The notes: a model not told the origin generated them from the sequence alone. Counted from the stretch's first letter, positions 42,752 through 55,204 are shown. The stretch: DNA of 64,000 bases from Auriscalpium vulgare (GCA_019915015.1 JAHBBC010000014.1:682001-746000); one strand, 5' to 3'. Made by a program: numbers and translations.

Positions 42752-44383
42752 ATGACCCTTGGAACATTTGCCTTAGACATACTCAGGGTAACGTTGATCT
42801 CCCTGGTAGCCGAAGCTGGAACTTCTGACGCTGCACATAGGTTGTGCCAGCTGACATTTCAGAGGAAGATCGCGAGCGGCTCGAGCATGCTCGAGGCGCT
42901 TTAAACCAACCTTATCCCTTCGACGGGCTGGTCAAGGTCTATGAGGACATCAGCGAACATCAACCCCACCCGTTTTACTCGACCCAGCTGGGATTTATCT
43001 ATGGCACCAAACAGAATCTCACTCTCGCGCTTCGGCATTGGAATGAGGTGTGGCAGACACCGGTCTGTCTCGTCGTCCGCTGCTGATCACTCTTGTGCCC
43101 AAGGCTCAATCCGCGCTCAGCGAGATGGGTCTATCCGACAAGTATTTGAACCTCACAATATCTTTCTTTGCCAAGAAACTCGTGACAGAAGGTCAAGATA
43201 TTTTGGCGAAATCACAACAAAGTACCGCTTTTTGTACCCTGCAGTACAGTGTTCTGACCTGCTCTCTGGCATAGTTAAATTCTATCAGTCTTGGAAGCGG
43301 ACCTCAGAGCATGTTTATCCTACAGCTGGTCTGGGAATTTTGGACCATCTTGAAATCAAGGAACAGTGGCAAGTCCTCGTCGACGCACACTCAGAATCGT
43401 ATTTCAGGAAGTTAGCTATCGACACAAATCAAGTAGAGGGTGTCTTCCTTCTCTCTGATGAGGTGAGCTTTGCGGCTGCATCTGCGGAACGTCACTTATT
43501 TGCTAGTCGGCGCGTGATCTCGTTCGCAACGACATACGCAATGATCGTATCCACACACTTCCGGGCAGCTCCCTGTGCGACCCGGAGAAAATAGCGAACG
43601 TTCTTCATGACACCCTGGCAGTGTGTGTTCTTTTGTCAGAATAACGCTTCGTGTTAACATCCCTTTTTGAGGCTTACAACCTTTGCCATCGGCTTTGCGA
43701 GAATCCAATGGCCCTGAGCAAAGCAGCGATTTGCGACATCCACGCGCGGCTCATGAAGACTTGTCGATTTGGGAAGGCTCACTATATCACTCCAGGAGAG
43801 ACGCGCAAAGTGACACAGAGGACCGTGATCGTGAGTGGCGCCCGGCCTATCCAATTATGTCCCTACCCGTTGGTCGACGAAGAATTGGAGCACATCTGCG
43901 AGGCAGCCAAGGTACAAATTTCAACGCATCCCACTGCTGAGGCTTAACGAGCACCTTGGACATGAAGCTCCACCTCGCATCCTCTCATGATGATCCATTT
44001 GCGACCGCGAGCTGGATTCACTTAATCCTCGCTCGCTGCCACCCATTCGAGGTACGTCATCGCTTGCCTGTCGTCCATACGTCTTCCATCTCTCATCGTT
44101 GAATTCCCGTCCCGCGCTCGGCAGGATGGCAACGGGCGGATCGCCCGGATCATTGCCTCTATACCACTAATGCGCCATGGGTTTCCGCCGATATCCATCG
44201 CGCTTGCGCAACGTCCGGTTTACTACGACGCTATAAATAAGGTGCGTCACGCCTCATACTCTCAAGGCTGTATGCCGACTTAAGCGTTTTGGCTGCAAGG
44301 CCTACGATGGCGATCATGGCGCGTTCGTGCGGTGTTTGATGGATGGCATGCGGGAGGCAATCGTCTCGGTCAGAGACAGGTAG
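42752..44383 (+). CDS. Fic-domain protein (putative AMP transferase), copy 2
   Basis: Starts MTLGTFALDILR at 42752; an intron of about 50 bp (GTAACG..TAG, branch CTGAC) leads to VVPADISEEDRERL. Further exons carry TNQVEGVFLL (autoinhibitory-type TxxxEG, about 43425-43450) and HPFE, followed after an intron by DGNGRIARIIASIPL (about 44125-44170), the complete Fic motif. The end is AYDGDHGAFVRCLMDGM...RDR with TAG at 44381. It mirrors copy 1 exon by exon, so the pair arose by an inverted duplication. Middle exons near 43040-43280 are approximate. Substrate unknown; a cytosolic or nuclear location is likely because no signal or membrane segment is visible. Confidence 0.8.
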
Positions 44384-44575
44384 ATTTGTGGGATGTGAGA
44401 TATTGCAGTGCGATCATACGAGGCTGTGTAAATTACCTTCAAAATTCGAGGTACTCCACACAATCCTCGAGCATGCACACGAAGGAAATTCGGGATAGGT
44501 AGATAAGATAAGATGCGAATTTCCCAAAGCAGATGACTCGAAGAAATGTGGATATCGTTTGAGTCACTCAGGTGA

Positions 44576-47500
44576 ATGCTCAGGTTGCATCGATCTTTCC
44601 TCCTGCACCGCAGCGTCCCTCGACTACTGTATCATAGACCGCTGTCAATGTCGACACCATCGGAGACGCCGACCCCAAGCGGTGTCGCGACGCCTGCGAG
44701 CGATGCTCCCAACCCCAATTCCAAGAGCGCAGGTATGTGCACATCTCACCACTATGTACACGAGACGATCATGACCGAGTCTTTCAACAGCCAAGAAAGA
44801 AGCGAAACGCCTAGAAAAGGAGGCAAAGCTTGCTGCCAAGGCAGCAAAGGTCACGTCCAGCACGCCTGCAGGAGAGAAGAAGGCGAAGGCCGAGAAGGAA
44901 AAGAAGGAGGAGGAGGCACCCTTCGTCAACACTACTCCAAAGGGGGAGAAGAAAGGTGCGCATGGCCGCCTGGCAATTCTGTAGCCATACTGATGCTGTG
45001 TAGACCTCTCTCAACCTATGTCCAGCGGCTACAACCCGATCGCCGTCGAGTCTGCGTGGTATGACTGGTGGCATGCGGAAGGCTTCTTCAAGCCTGAATT
45101 GGGGCCCGACGGACTTCCGAAGCCTGAGGGCTTGTTCGTGATCCCTGCTCCTCCTCCAAATGTCACCGGTACCCTGCACATCGGCCACGCGCTGACGACC
45201 GCCATCCAAGACGGACTTGTGCGATGGTAGGAGTGGTCGTTCGGAATCCTGCCTGCTGTCTGACTTCGTGCAGGAACCGCATGCTGGGAAAGACCGTGCT
45301 TTTCATTCCAGGTTTCGATCATGCCGGTATCTCGACGCAGTCAGTGGTTGAGAAGCGGTTGTACAAGACATCGGGGAAGACGAGGCATGACCTTGGCCGA
45401 GAGAGGTTCCTTGAGACGGTGATGGATTGGAAGAACGAGTGAGCACCGTATCTTCTGCCCGTCCTTCTCCCGGAGCACATCGTACTCAGAGAAGCCGATT
45501 AGCTACCAGGAGCGGATCACGAACCAACTTCATCGACTCGGTGGCAGCTACGACTGGTCCCGTGTTGCCTTCACCATGAATCCCGTACGCATTCTTACCT
45601 CCCCGTACGAAGCCCTCGTTTACCTTGATCTCGTAGCAACTGTCCAAGGCAGTGGTTGAAAACTTCTGTCGGCTGCACGAGGACGGTACTATCTACCGTG
45701 CGAACCGTCTGGTGAACTGGTGTGTGAAATTGAACACAACTCTGTCCAACCTGGAGGTGAGAGATGAATATAATCGAGCATCAATGGAAAATAACATCAC
45801 GCGAGCGATAGGTGGACCAAAAGCAATTGACGGGGCGGACACTATTGAACGTGCCAGGATACGATGTAAAAGAGAAGTTCGAATTCGGCGTGATAACATC
45901 GTTCGCATACCAGATCGAGAATTCTGGTAAGAGGACATTCCCATCGCGTAGATCGTTTTTTAACGCAAACCAGACGAGAAGATCATCGTGGCTACGACCC
46001 GTCCGGAGACTATGCTCGGCGATACTGCCATCGCAGTCCATCCCAATGATTCGCGTTATACAGTCAGTTTCAGATTCCCGGGCTCCATGTCTTATCTCAC
46101 CAGGACCTCAGCATCTCCATGGAAAATTCGCCGTACACCCCTTCGTCAATCGCCGTATACCCATCGTGACGGACGACATCGCCGTGGACATGGAGTTTGG
46201 GACAGGTGCTGTGAAGATTACCCCTGCGCATGATCCCAACGACTACGAAGTCGGCACGCGGCATCAGCTGGAATTTATTAATATCCTCAATGACGATGGA
46301 ACGTTCAACGCGAATGCTGGCGAGAATTTCCAGGTAGGATTGACCGAGCCCCGTTGAGCGTTCTACGCTGACAATTTCTAGGGGATGAAACGGTTCCACG
46401 CCAGGGTGGCCGTCGTCCAAGCATTGAAAGATCAAGGCCTCTACATCGAGACTAAGGATAATCCTATGCAAATCCCGCTGTGCAGGTCAGTATTGCTTCG
46501 TAGCCGTATTTGCGCCGGCGTTAACATCGCGCCTGTAGCAAATCCGGAGACATCATCGAGCCTCTTCTCAAGCCTCAATGGTGGGTGAATTGCAAACCTT
46601 TGGCAGAAGAGGCGATCAAGGTGAAGTGCAGCCTTTAATATGTGTGGTTTCGCTTTCTGATGTTTCCGCAGCACACAAGAGCTGGAGAGCTTGTCATTAC
46701 ACCGAAGCAGTCCGAGGCTGAATGGTACCGATGGCTCGAAAACATCCAGGACTGGTGCATTTCGCGGCAATTGTGGTGGGGTCATCGTGTGCCGGCTTAT
46801 TTCGTGCGCATCGAGGGCAAAGAACAGGATGTAGGCACTGTGTTTCATTCGCAAAGCTATACTTACGCCAGGCTCCATCAGACCTCCGACGGGAAGTCCT
46901 GGGTTGTAGGCCGCGACCTCGAAGAGGCCACGGCCAGGGCAAAGGAGCTTGCAGGCGACGCGAAATTCACCCTCGAGCAGGACGACGACGTTCTCGATAC
47001 GTGGTTTTCGTCCGCTTTATGGCCGTTTTCGATAACCGGGTGGCCGGATAAGGTCTGCGCACCGCTCCTCTTGACGTTCTATGTCTAACATTTGCATTAT
47101 TGACCAGACTGCGGACTACGAGACATTCTATCCGTCGTCGATGCTCGAGACGGGCTGGGATATCCTGTTCTTCTGGGTGGCGCGCATGGTGATGCTCGGT
47201 CTCCGACTGACAGATAAGATGCCTTTCCAGGAAGTACTCTGCCACGCGATGATTCGTGACGCCCATGGGCGCAAGATGTCCAAGTCCCTGGGCAATGTGA
47301 TCGACCCGATTGACGTCATCCAAGGCCTGCCACTCGAACAGCTGCACGAGAAACTGTACGAAGGCAACTTGGAAGAGAAAGAAATTGTGAAAGCAAAGGC
47401 GGGGCAGAAGAAGGACTTCCCGAAGGGAATCCCTCAATGCGGCACCGACGCTCTGCGTTTTGCCCTGTGCGCGTACAGCGGAGGAGGTAAGCATCATTCT

Positions 47501-48862
47501 TACAATTTTGACATCGTGATTGAGCTCTTGAAGGTCGCGACATCAACCTGGAGATCTTGCGCGTAGAAGGTTATCGCAAATTCTGCAATAAGATCTTCAA
47601 TGCGACGAAGTTCGCCATGCTGAAGCTCGACGAGTCGTTCAAACCGGAGCCCACGCCTAAGGTGCGTTGTCGTGCGCCCTAGACTGGATTCGCATTCACC
47701 TCTGATCTAGCCTACCGGGAACGAGAGTCTCGTTGAGCAATGGATTCTGCACAAGCTCAACATTGCTGCCGATGAGGTCAATCGTCAGCTGACTGACCGC
47801 AACTTCATGGCAGCGACTAATGCCGCGTACAACTTCTGGCTGTATGAGCTGTGTGATGTATACATTGTACGTCAAATACCGTATAGACATACTGTGTACA
47901 ACCTTTAGACTGACTGGTTTACAGGAAGCCATGAAACCTATGACCGATCCGTCGGCCTCGTCGACTACGCGGACATCATCGCAGCAGACCCTCTATACCT
48001 GCCTAGACCACGGCCTCCGCCTTCTTCACCCGTTCATGCCCTTCGTCACGGAGGAGCTCTGGCAGCGCCTTCCTCGGCGTCCTAACGATTCCACACCTTC
48101 CATCATGTTGGCTAAGTACCCCGTCTTCGTGCGTATCGAGCATTTCGCGTAGCAGACGGACTTTGACGTTATTCTGGATCTGCAGGAGAAGCATTTCGTC
48201 TTTGATGACGCGGACAAGCAATTCGATCTTATCTTCAATGCTATCCGAACAAGTCGGTCGCTCGCGGCGTCGTACAACCTGCAGTCCGATATCCAGCGTC
48301 CGTCGCGCTATCCCTCGTGTCCTCCTTATATCTGACGCGACATGCCAGTATTCGTGCATGCGCAAGATGATGCAGAAGCAGCGCTCATCAAGTCACAGAT
48401 CCCGACCATTACCACGCTCATCAAAGGCTGCAAGTCTGCGGAGGTCGTGCGCGAGGTCGGCCAGGTGCCTCCCGGGTGCGGGTCCATGGTCCTCACGCGC
48501 ACCATCGTCATTCACGCACTTGTCCGGGTACGTGGATGCTCGGGTTTCCACGGAAGAAATGGGTGTCTGACGCAGTGCTTATCTAGGGACTGATTGACCT
48601 TGACGTTGAGATTGCAAGGTGTGACAAGAAGCTGGACCTCGCGAAGCTCAGCCTGGTCAAGGTCAAGAAGGTGGAAGCGCAGGCGGACTATGAGGAGACG
48701 GTGCCTTCCAATGTCCGGCTGCTGAACGAAGAAAAGGTGAGGGCAACGCACGCCTGTTAAGATTTCGACTCTGACGCCTTCTGTCTATGTCAGAGGAAGA
48801 CTTTAGAAGCGGAGGTCGAGACGCTGGAATTGTCGAAGGAGATGTTTGCGAAGCTGAAATGA
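44576..48862 (+). CDS. VAS1: Valyl-tRNA synthetase, cytosolic and mitochondrial forms
   Basis: A class I aminoacyl-tRNA synthetase spread over many exons. HIGH motif: [14 protein letters not shown] (about 45155-45196). KMSKS motif: [14 protein letters not shown] (about 47265-47306). Editing-domain segments include [16 protein letters not shown] and [19 protein letters not shown]; anticodon-binding and C-terminal coiled-coil regions follow, ending at 48862. Two in-frame starts are visible: ATG 44576 gives a presequence rich in Arg, Leu and His with no acidic residue, and ATG 44648 ([12 protein letters not shown]) omits it. Yeast VAS1 likewise makes mitochondrial and cytosolic enzymes from alternative starts. 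The Lys-rich N-terminal extension is typical of eukaryotes. All exons I joined were in phase and without frameshift. Confidence 0.95.
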
Positions 48863-49144
48863 ATGTACTTGTGGACAAGAAGTTGCACACGCGGATCGGT
48901 ACTTTGCTCAGCAATAATATCCCGGTTACGTGTATCAATGAATGCCGCGTACCAGAGTCCTGGCGTGACGGCGTTGCCGGCTACGTAGTGTCTGACCCTA
49001 ACCCCCGCCGCATCTGCGATCTGACAAGGCTGAGGCACATATATAGCAGGCTGTCTCGCTCTCACAGACGCGCACTTTTCCCCCTCCGCGCCCCCGTCGC
49101 CCCCATCCGCCTGCGCCTCGGGCGCAGAGACACCGACGCCCACC

Positions 49145-49838
49145 ATGAAGAACAGAAACAGAATGACAAAGTTCCCTGTGGTGCGTCCCCGCCTCTTCTG
49201 GCAGCGCGCATACAGCCGCATACTCACCTTCTCTCCACCAGGCGCGGATAAAGAAGATCATGCAGAAAGACGAGGAGGTCGGCAAGGTCGCGCAGGCGAC
49301 CCCCGTCGTGATCTGTGCGTACTCCTTTCGTCCGTACCCCGTCCGCGCGCTCACGCTTGCCCTGCAGCGAAAGCCCTGGAGCTGTTCCTCCAGATGATCG
49401 TTGACGAGGCGAGCAATGTGACCACGTCGCGCGGGAGCAAGAAGGTGGAGGCCTACCACCTGTGCGTTTGCTCTGCCGCCGCTCGCCCTGTACCGAGCTC
49501 TGACTCCGCACACGCCCCTTCCCCGCAGGAAGCACGCGATCGAGACCGTCGAGATGCTCGACTTCCTCAAGGAGATCGTTGAGAACGTGCCGGACCCGTC
49601 GCAGGGCGGCAGCATCTCCATCGACGGCCCGGCAGACGGTGAGGGCGCGGCGCCTGTGAAGCGCGCGCGCCGAGGCAAGAAGGCCGTGAAAGACGACGAC
49701 GAGGGCGCGGAGCCCGCGCCGAAGAAGCGGCGGCGGAAGAAGAGCGTCGTGACGAAGGAGGAGGTGGAGGAGAAGGACGAGGAGATGGAGGCGGAGGCGG
49801 CAGAGGAGCGTGCGCGGTCGGATTACGATGAGGAGTAG
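49145..49838 (+). CDS. BUR6: NC2 alpha (DRAP1/Bur6), histone-fold transcription regulator
   Basis: Four exons: 49145-49180, 49242-49314, 49368-49461 and 49529-49838, each intron starting GTGCGT. The histone fold spans the first three exons: FPVARIKKIMQKDEEVG, VISKALELFLQMIVDEA and KKVEAYHLKHAIETVE, as in NC2 alpha. It pairs with NC2 beta (Dr1) on TBP-bound promoters and blocks entry of TFIIA and TFIIB, repressing or tuning transcription. The C-terminal half is a basic KRARRGKK / KKRRRKK nuclear-localisation region followed by an acidic tail. The upstream ATG at 49145 is the only suitable one. The gene follows VAS1 by about 280 bp in the same direction. Confidence 0.92.
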
Positions 49839-49976
49839 CACTGCCGGACTCTGAGTCGGAGTGGCCTATGTACTACTAGTAGGTCTTTGAGGCTCTGACC
49901 TCGTGACCGCCGGCAGCTGCCGTCGGCCCGGTCCTTACCCAGCCGCGCGAGGCTGCCATGGCCATCAGACCCCCGC

Positions 49977-51284
49977 ATGTCGCAAGAGACTTTCACCTCC
50001 TCCGAGTATGAAAGACACTACCTTGCGAATCCTGGGACTTTGCAAAGAGCTGAGCGATGGTGGCGAAGGCGTCAGATGGCCCTGGAGGAGCGCGGCTACA
50101 TGCTTCGCCCACGGTACCAACCAGACCGGACGCCGTCGTGGAAAGGGACGAAGAAAGTCAAATACCCCGAGAATCTTGAGGATGGGCAAGAGGGATCTGT
50201 ATGTGCTTCAATTTGAGATACGACTCCGTCGACGTTAATCTTTCTCAGTACAGTGCAAGCATAATGGACGCGACACGGATCTCCGACCAAGCTCACGTCG
50301 TGATGAAGCGCGTCGTTCCTCCTCTGGGAGAAAACGAGCTTTCCGTCATGCAGCACCTAGCTAGTGATCCCTTGCGATCAGACCCAAGGAATCGCTGCGT
50401 ACCTTTGCTTGACGTTCTGGAGATGCCGGATGGTGAAAAGCTCATGGTGTTGCCTCTCCTCCATCCTTGGCATACGCTCAAGCTGCAGACATTAGGAGAG
50501 GTCATCGCGTTCTTTGGTCAGATACTCGACGTGCGTGTGTCCCCGACTCATTGGCATTCTCTTGTAATCATTGCACAAACAGGCTGTCCACTTCTTGCAC
50601 GATCACAACATTGCCCACAGGTATTCCTTCACGAAGCTCTGCTCTCGATGTCGTAATCAACTTGCCCCAGGGACTGCACAAACAATAACATTATGTACGA
50701 TCCCGCACCGATGTACCCGGTGCCCGCACATCCTTTCAAGCTTACACGTCGACGAGACTGGAAGGGGCATGTATCGCACTACACTCGCACGCAGCGACCT
50801 CTCAAATACCTCCTCATCGATTTTGATCTCGCTCGGCGGTACAACCCTGAGGATGGGCCGCCGATGGAACTACCGCTCATGGGTGGTGACAAGACTGCAC
50901 CGGAGCATCGACATTACGACAAACCATGCGATCCGTTTGCAACGGACGTGTACTACCTCGAAAATTTGATGCGGGAGCGGTTTGTTCAGGTGAGATATCC
51001 CGTTATTTGTATTCATGACCTTCAAGCTGACTTGCGTGGCATCTAGAAATGCTATGGGTTCCAGTTTCTGGAGCCTCTTTTGGCGGCAATGTGCTGCGAG
51101 GAGCCGTCGAAGCGTCCGAAAATTGGCGAGGCTGTTTCGGAATGAACTTGGGGCGTGGAAATTGCGCTCCCGCGTCGTCTCGAAGAAGGAGTACGCCGTT
51201 GTTGAACTCTTTCGTGGCGCGGGACATCTCTACCGTGCTGCAAGGGACGTCGCTATGCGAAAAGCCGCAATCCCTGATCCGTGA
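49977..51284 (+). CDS. Protein kinase-like gene, C-terminal frame broken
   Basis: Starts MSQETFTSSEYERHY. Exons encode a short N-terminal region, an N-lobe-like segment (VVMKRVVPPLGENEL with a candidate Lys), AVHFLHDHNIAHR joined across an intron to DCTNNNIM (HRD catalytic loop with Asn), and LLIDFDLARRYNPE (DFD in place of DFG). Then come PEHR and DPFATDVYYLENLMRE. This matches a family of kinase-like proteins common in Agaricomycetes. In the last exon the frame stops at GEAVSE (TGA near 51143), while the expected continuation GAWKLRSRVV reads one frame over to 51284. A one-base error, a real frameshift or an unseen intron could explain this. Substrate unknown. Confidence 0.75.
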
Positions 51285-51981
51285 TCTTGTCAGCCTTCTC
51301 TCTATACCTTGCTATGTATCCTTCAAATTGCTTTGTCGCACTGTTCTAGTATTCACTTGATATACCGCATTCATTCACTCACACATTACCGCTCGGACTC
51401 TCACTTACATACTGTGTATCTTCATTCACTTCACTGGATCAAATACCCCAATCTTACTCATCGTTGAACCGATATTTTCGCTCGGGGCTGAAATCGCCGT
51501 TCACTATCCTAGTCAAACTTAGAGCCAATGCGGGTCCTCTTGTTGTCAACCATGCGGCGCAGAGGCATGCTCGGCATTAGCCATGATAATGAAATATACT
51601 CGTGTCCAGACTGATCAGCTCGACAACATTGGCATTTGGCTTGTAGTTGTTGTGACGATTTGCTGTTCCGAAGTGGGGCCCTTTCGCGAGCAATGGAGGT
51701 CCGTCGCCGCTCAGCAAGTAGAACAAGGCTGGCAAATCAGACCGAAGACGGAATAAGAAGAGGCGGAGCGCCGCAGGTATTGGCATTTCGCGATGGAACA
51801 ATTACATCGAAGGCACCAGACAAAGGGTGGAAAAGCTGGCGGGAAGGCGGATGAGCGCTGAGCCGCGTGCCAACATAGATACGTACGATTACTTACAAGT
51901 GGGCCGCCAATAGAGCAAATGTCGTTACTCTGTGTCTCATGGTCACAGTCTCGTCTGCTCTATAATGTACTTCCAACACTT
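51285..51981. other. Intergenic region between kinase-like gene and SLD5
   Basis: About 700 bp holding the 3' ends of two convergent genes. A minus-strand open frame at 51577-51801 has no recognisable features and is probably chance. Confidence 0.5.
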
Positions 51982-52976
51982 TCAAACTAGCTCTACGCTC
52001 CCGAACGCTAGAAGCTCCTCTACTACGGCGTATGGTGTGAGTACAATATAGCCTTTCTTAATCTCCAGTGTTGTTCCACTTTCACAGAAGAGTCAGCAAA
52101 TGCAAGCGGTCAACGGCGAAAGACATACTCCGGCAGCCGCACGGCTGGACAGTCGTTGAGCGCATGTACAAAGACCGCTCGTGACTTGTCTGGCTCAGTT
52201 ACTGCGGATAGGCTGATCAGCACACGACAAGCATGGGCGGTACCATGAGCGTACTCATCGGCGGTGTAAATGGTGACGCGTCTTCGAGGCTGCGCTGGTG
52301 TTCTGGCAGCGCCTGCAGCACGGACACACTGAAGTGGTCCTCCGTGAGCTTCGCAAACCTACGTCTAGCGTTAGCACGCGCGTAACAACCGACGCAGTGA
52401 CATACGTCTGTGCGTGCTGCAGCTCGGCCTGCGACAACCGCTCTTGTATCTGCGGTGTCCACGCGACGTAACGCGCGTACTTCTCAATCTACGCGCAGTC
52501 AGCGCGGTCCCTCCGCCGAAGACGTACGTGCGCACGCACCTTGTACAATCGCGTGCGGATATACGATCGCACGACGAACTTCACGCGCTCAATCTCCGTC
52601 TGAGCCAGCACGATGCGAAAATGTTCGTCCTCCGACGAGTCCGGGTCCCCTCTCAGGAGATTCACGGTAGTACTCTCTCTACCACTCAGCAATCTGCACC
52701 TTCCAAGGCAGGGAGGCCAGCACGCACACCCACCTGGCGATTGATGTGATTCAAGAGGCCGTCAAGCAGTTCGCCCTGCCAAGGAAGGATGTCGGGGGCG
52801 TGGCGCTCGTTCATCCAGTGGCGGATGAGCTGCTGGAGAGGCGTCTCGGGTTCGGGGGCGTCGAAGTCGGGCATGGCGGGCATGGGAACGTCGTCGATGT
52901 CGTCGTGCACACGCGACGGCCCGGCCATGGGGTAGTCATCGTCTTCATCGTCGAGGAGGGCACGGCGGGGTGGCAT
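51982..52976 (-). CDS. SLD5: GINS complex subunit Sld5
   Basis: Minus-strand gene from MPPRRALLDDEDDD at 52976 with at least five short introns. Recognisable segments: HWMNERHAPDILPWQ, DPDSSEDEHFRIVLAQTEI, ERVKFVVRSYIRTRLYK, YVAWTPQIQERLSQAEL, RFAKLTEDHFSVSVLQAL and the end LEIKKGYIVLTPYAVV...VELV with stop at 51982. Order and spacing match Sld5. GINS (Sld5, Psf1-3) binds Cdc45 and Mcm2-7 to form the replicative helicase. The acidic N-terminal extension is fungal-like. All exons appear intact. Its start lies about 210 bp from the start of the next gene, transcribed the other way. Confidence 0.9.
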
Positions 52977-53186
52977 CAGGCTCAGGTTGTGCTGCACAAG
53001 GCAAACCTCGGCAGCCAGGTCGCGCGTAAAGCCCTGCCCTAAACCGAGCACGTGTGCGCGAGCGCCTGTCGCGCTCCACAGGACGCGAGCACCGAGGCTC
53101 TGCTCGTCGACGTCATGCACCCGATCCGGGGCATAAGTAGACCCGCCGTCTTTTTCTCATTGACTTTCTCTCTGACCCGTCTCATC

Positions 53187-53467
53187 ATGGGGTGCGTATG
53201 CCATTCCATTGGCTTCACCAACACGACACTGACTCTGTGACTTGCTCCAGCTGCATCATATCATGCATACAGGGCATATTCGCCTGCATAGGCGACGCAA
53301 TCATGTGTATTATTAGCGCCATCGCCAGCGTGCTCGAGTGCATCGTCGGAGGTGCGCCCTTCCCCCGCCTTCATCCTCGCAGTACTAACTGTGCATTGCC
53401 TGCAGCAATCACCGGGCTATTCACAGGAATAGCAGACTGTATAACTGCCATACTCTGTTGTGGGTGA
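53187..53467 (+). CDS. Small Cys-rich membrane protein with MGC lipid-anchor start
   Basis: Exon 1 is only 5 bp (ATGGG, 53187-53191); exons 2 (53251-53351) and 3 (53406-53467) follow introns with GTGCGT/GTGCGC starts. The product is about 55 aa, starting MGCIISCIQGIF: Gly2 fits N-myristoylation and Cys3 palmitoylation. The remainder is hydrophobic with regularly placed Cys and Gly, ending ILCCG. Similar tiny proteins are widespread in Agaricomycetes; their function is unknown to me. A GTGAGT at the stop codon could be a donor site extending the protein after ILCCG, joining at CAG 53503. Lipid anchoring and membrane location are inferred. Confidence 0.75.
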
Positions 53468-53732
53468 GTGCGACTGTCTACTCCCCTGTGATACACCTGC
53501 TCAGGTTGATACAGGAGAGCCTAACTATGGCCTCCGGGGTGGCAAAAGCTCGGAGGCCTTGTCTTTGTCTTTACGAACTCACGACATTTGAAGAACGACT
53601 TGGAACCATCTTTATATCCGATTACCTATCGACGTATTTTACCTCTATGGTATACTCCAGTGTGCAATCACTAATCATGCCTTGAAAGTTTGGCAGTCTG
53701 GGAAATAACCGCACAAGCCATACAAAAGGCAA

Positions 53733-55204
53733 CTAGCATTCAACCTTCTCTACAGCTTCCACCGTACTCCAATCCTTCGGCCATATAACCCACCACCCAC
53801 CCCATCTCGCATTTCCCCACCTCCCCACCGCGCCGTACGACGTCAGCACGCCATCCCACACCCACGGCTTCTCCTGCGCCGTATAGAACTTCTTCGCCCG
53901 CACGCGTCCGTCGTCCAGCCCGCACTGGCCCTCCAGCACGAAGTCGCCCACGCTGTCCATGCCTACCCCGCTGAAGACCAGCGCATCCGCACTCGCCCGG
54001 GGCAGCGCCTCGAGCATGATCTGCATCGGCGGGCTGCACATCATGCCCCCGCCCGGCCCCGCGTTGTAGTAGTACCCCGCCCACTCTCCGCCCGTGGGGG
54101 TCAGCGCGCCGAGAGGCGTTGCGTCGGGGCAGCGCCGCGCGTTCTGGGCGGTGAAGGGCCAGTCGTATGCGAGCGCGGGTGGGAGGGGTGGTGGTCGTGC
54201 GGGCCGCAGCGCGTGGTCGTCCTGGTCGGGATCGAGCTGAACATGCAGGTGCTCGAGCGCTTGCACGACGTAGCAGAGCGCGTGCCAGCGTGCAACGTCC
54301 CACGGGCTCGGGGTTGTCAGCTCAGGCAGCTCCCAGTGGCGCTGAAATACATCCATCAACGACAATTTGGGCCTGATGTTCGCGCCGCCATAGATGCTGA
54401 TCGCTGTTTGGCGGTCGCCTGTGGCTCGAAGTAAGCTTGCGGAGAGGGAGGGCAGTGTGCAGCACGCACATTGTAGGATGAGTGTTGCAAAGGAGAAGCT
54501 CGCGCGCTCGAGCCACACACACGACGGCTGTTCCTTCGTCGGCACGAGCGCGCGCGATTGGCACAAGTCCACCAGGCCGCCGAGAGCTCTCCGGAGCACG
54601 GCGTGGTACGCGGGGTCCGTGAGGTGGGGGATGTTGCGCGCGCCTGCACGCTGTAAGCTCAAGCATCGCCCACAAGAAAGCGCGACGCACGATGGTGCGT
54701 GAGCACGGACGGCAGAACAATGCTGACGTGGTGAAGCCAAACCGACAGTTGCGCGACGCTGATCAGGACTGCTGGGCGGTTTGGCTGACCCGGGGCACTC
54801 GGGCGCGTGCTTGGCGCACTGCGGTATCGACGAAAGTACCTGTTGTCTGCTGCCATGTCGAATAGCTGCTTTGTGCGCGCGTGGATCCAGTCGATGCGCT
54901 TCCAGCGCCGCAGCATGTCGTCCACATCGCCTGCGCGGTCCTCCTCCTCCCACGCGTCCGTATCCCAGCCGTGCAGCCGCACACGATCCTTGTACACGTC
55001 CACAACCGCAAGGGCACTGTGCGCGAATCGGTTGACCAGGGCGAGGGCGAGGACGTCGCGTGTTCTGGGGAGGAACAGGGCAATTTCCTGGAAGACTTTG
55101 CGCGGGAGTAGCTGGCCAGCGCTCGGACCAGTGCGGCGCTTCTCGGTCATTTCGGGCTGCCACCTCGTCGTCTGTCGCGCTGGCTTTGAAGAGGATTGGC
55201 CCAT
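53733..55204 (-). CDS. F-box protein, MGQSSS start
   Basis: Starts MGQSSSKPARQTTRW at 55204. An F-box-like segment follows (LLPRKVFQEIALFLPRTRDVLALALVNRFAH), of the kind that binds Skp1 in SCF ubiquitin ligases. A short intron lies near 54660, then a long C-terminal region with Trp/Gly-rich stretches (GGEWAGYYYNAG, WGGWWVIW) reaching 53733. Such C-terminal domains in basidiomycete F-box proteins usually choose the target, which is unknown here. The MGQSSS start is a possible N-myristoylation signal. The 265 bp between this and the previous gene hold nothing else. Confidence 0.75.

Noticed and set aside
48790..49227. Minus-strand open frame with a hydrophobic segment
   Set aside because: It overlaps the 3' end of VAS1 and the first exon of NC2-alpha on the other strand and has no splice or family support.
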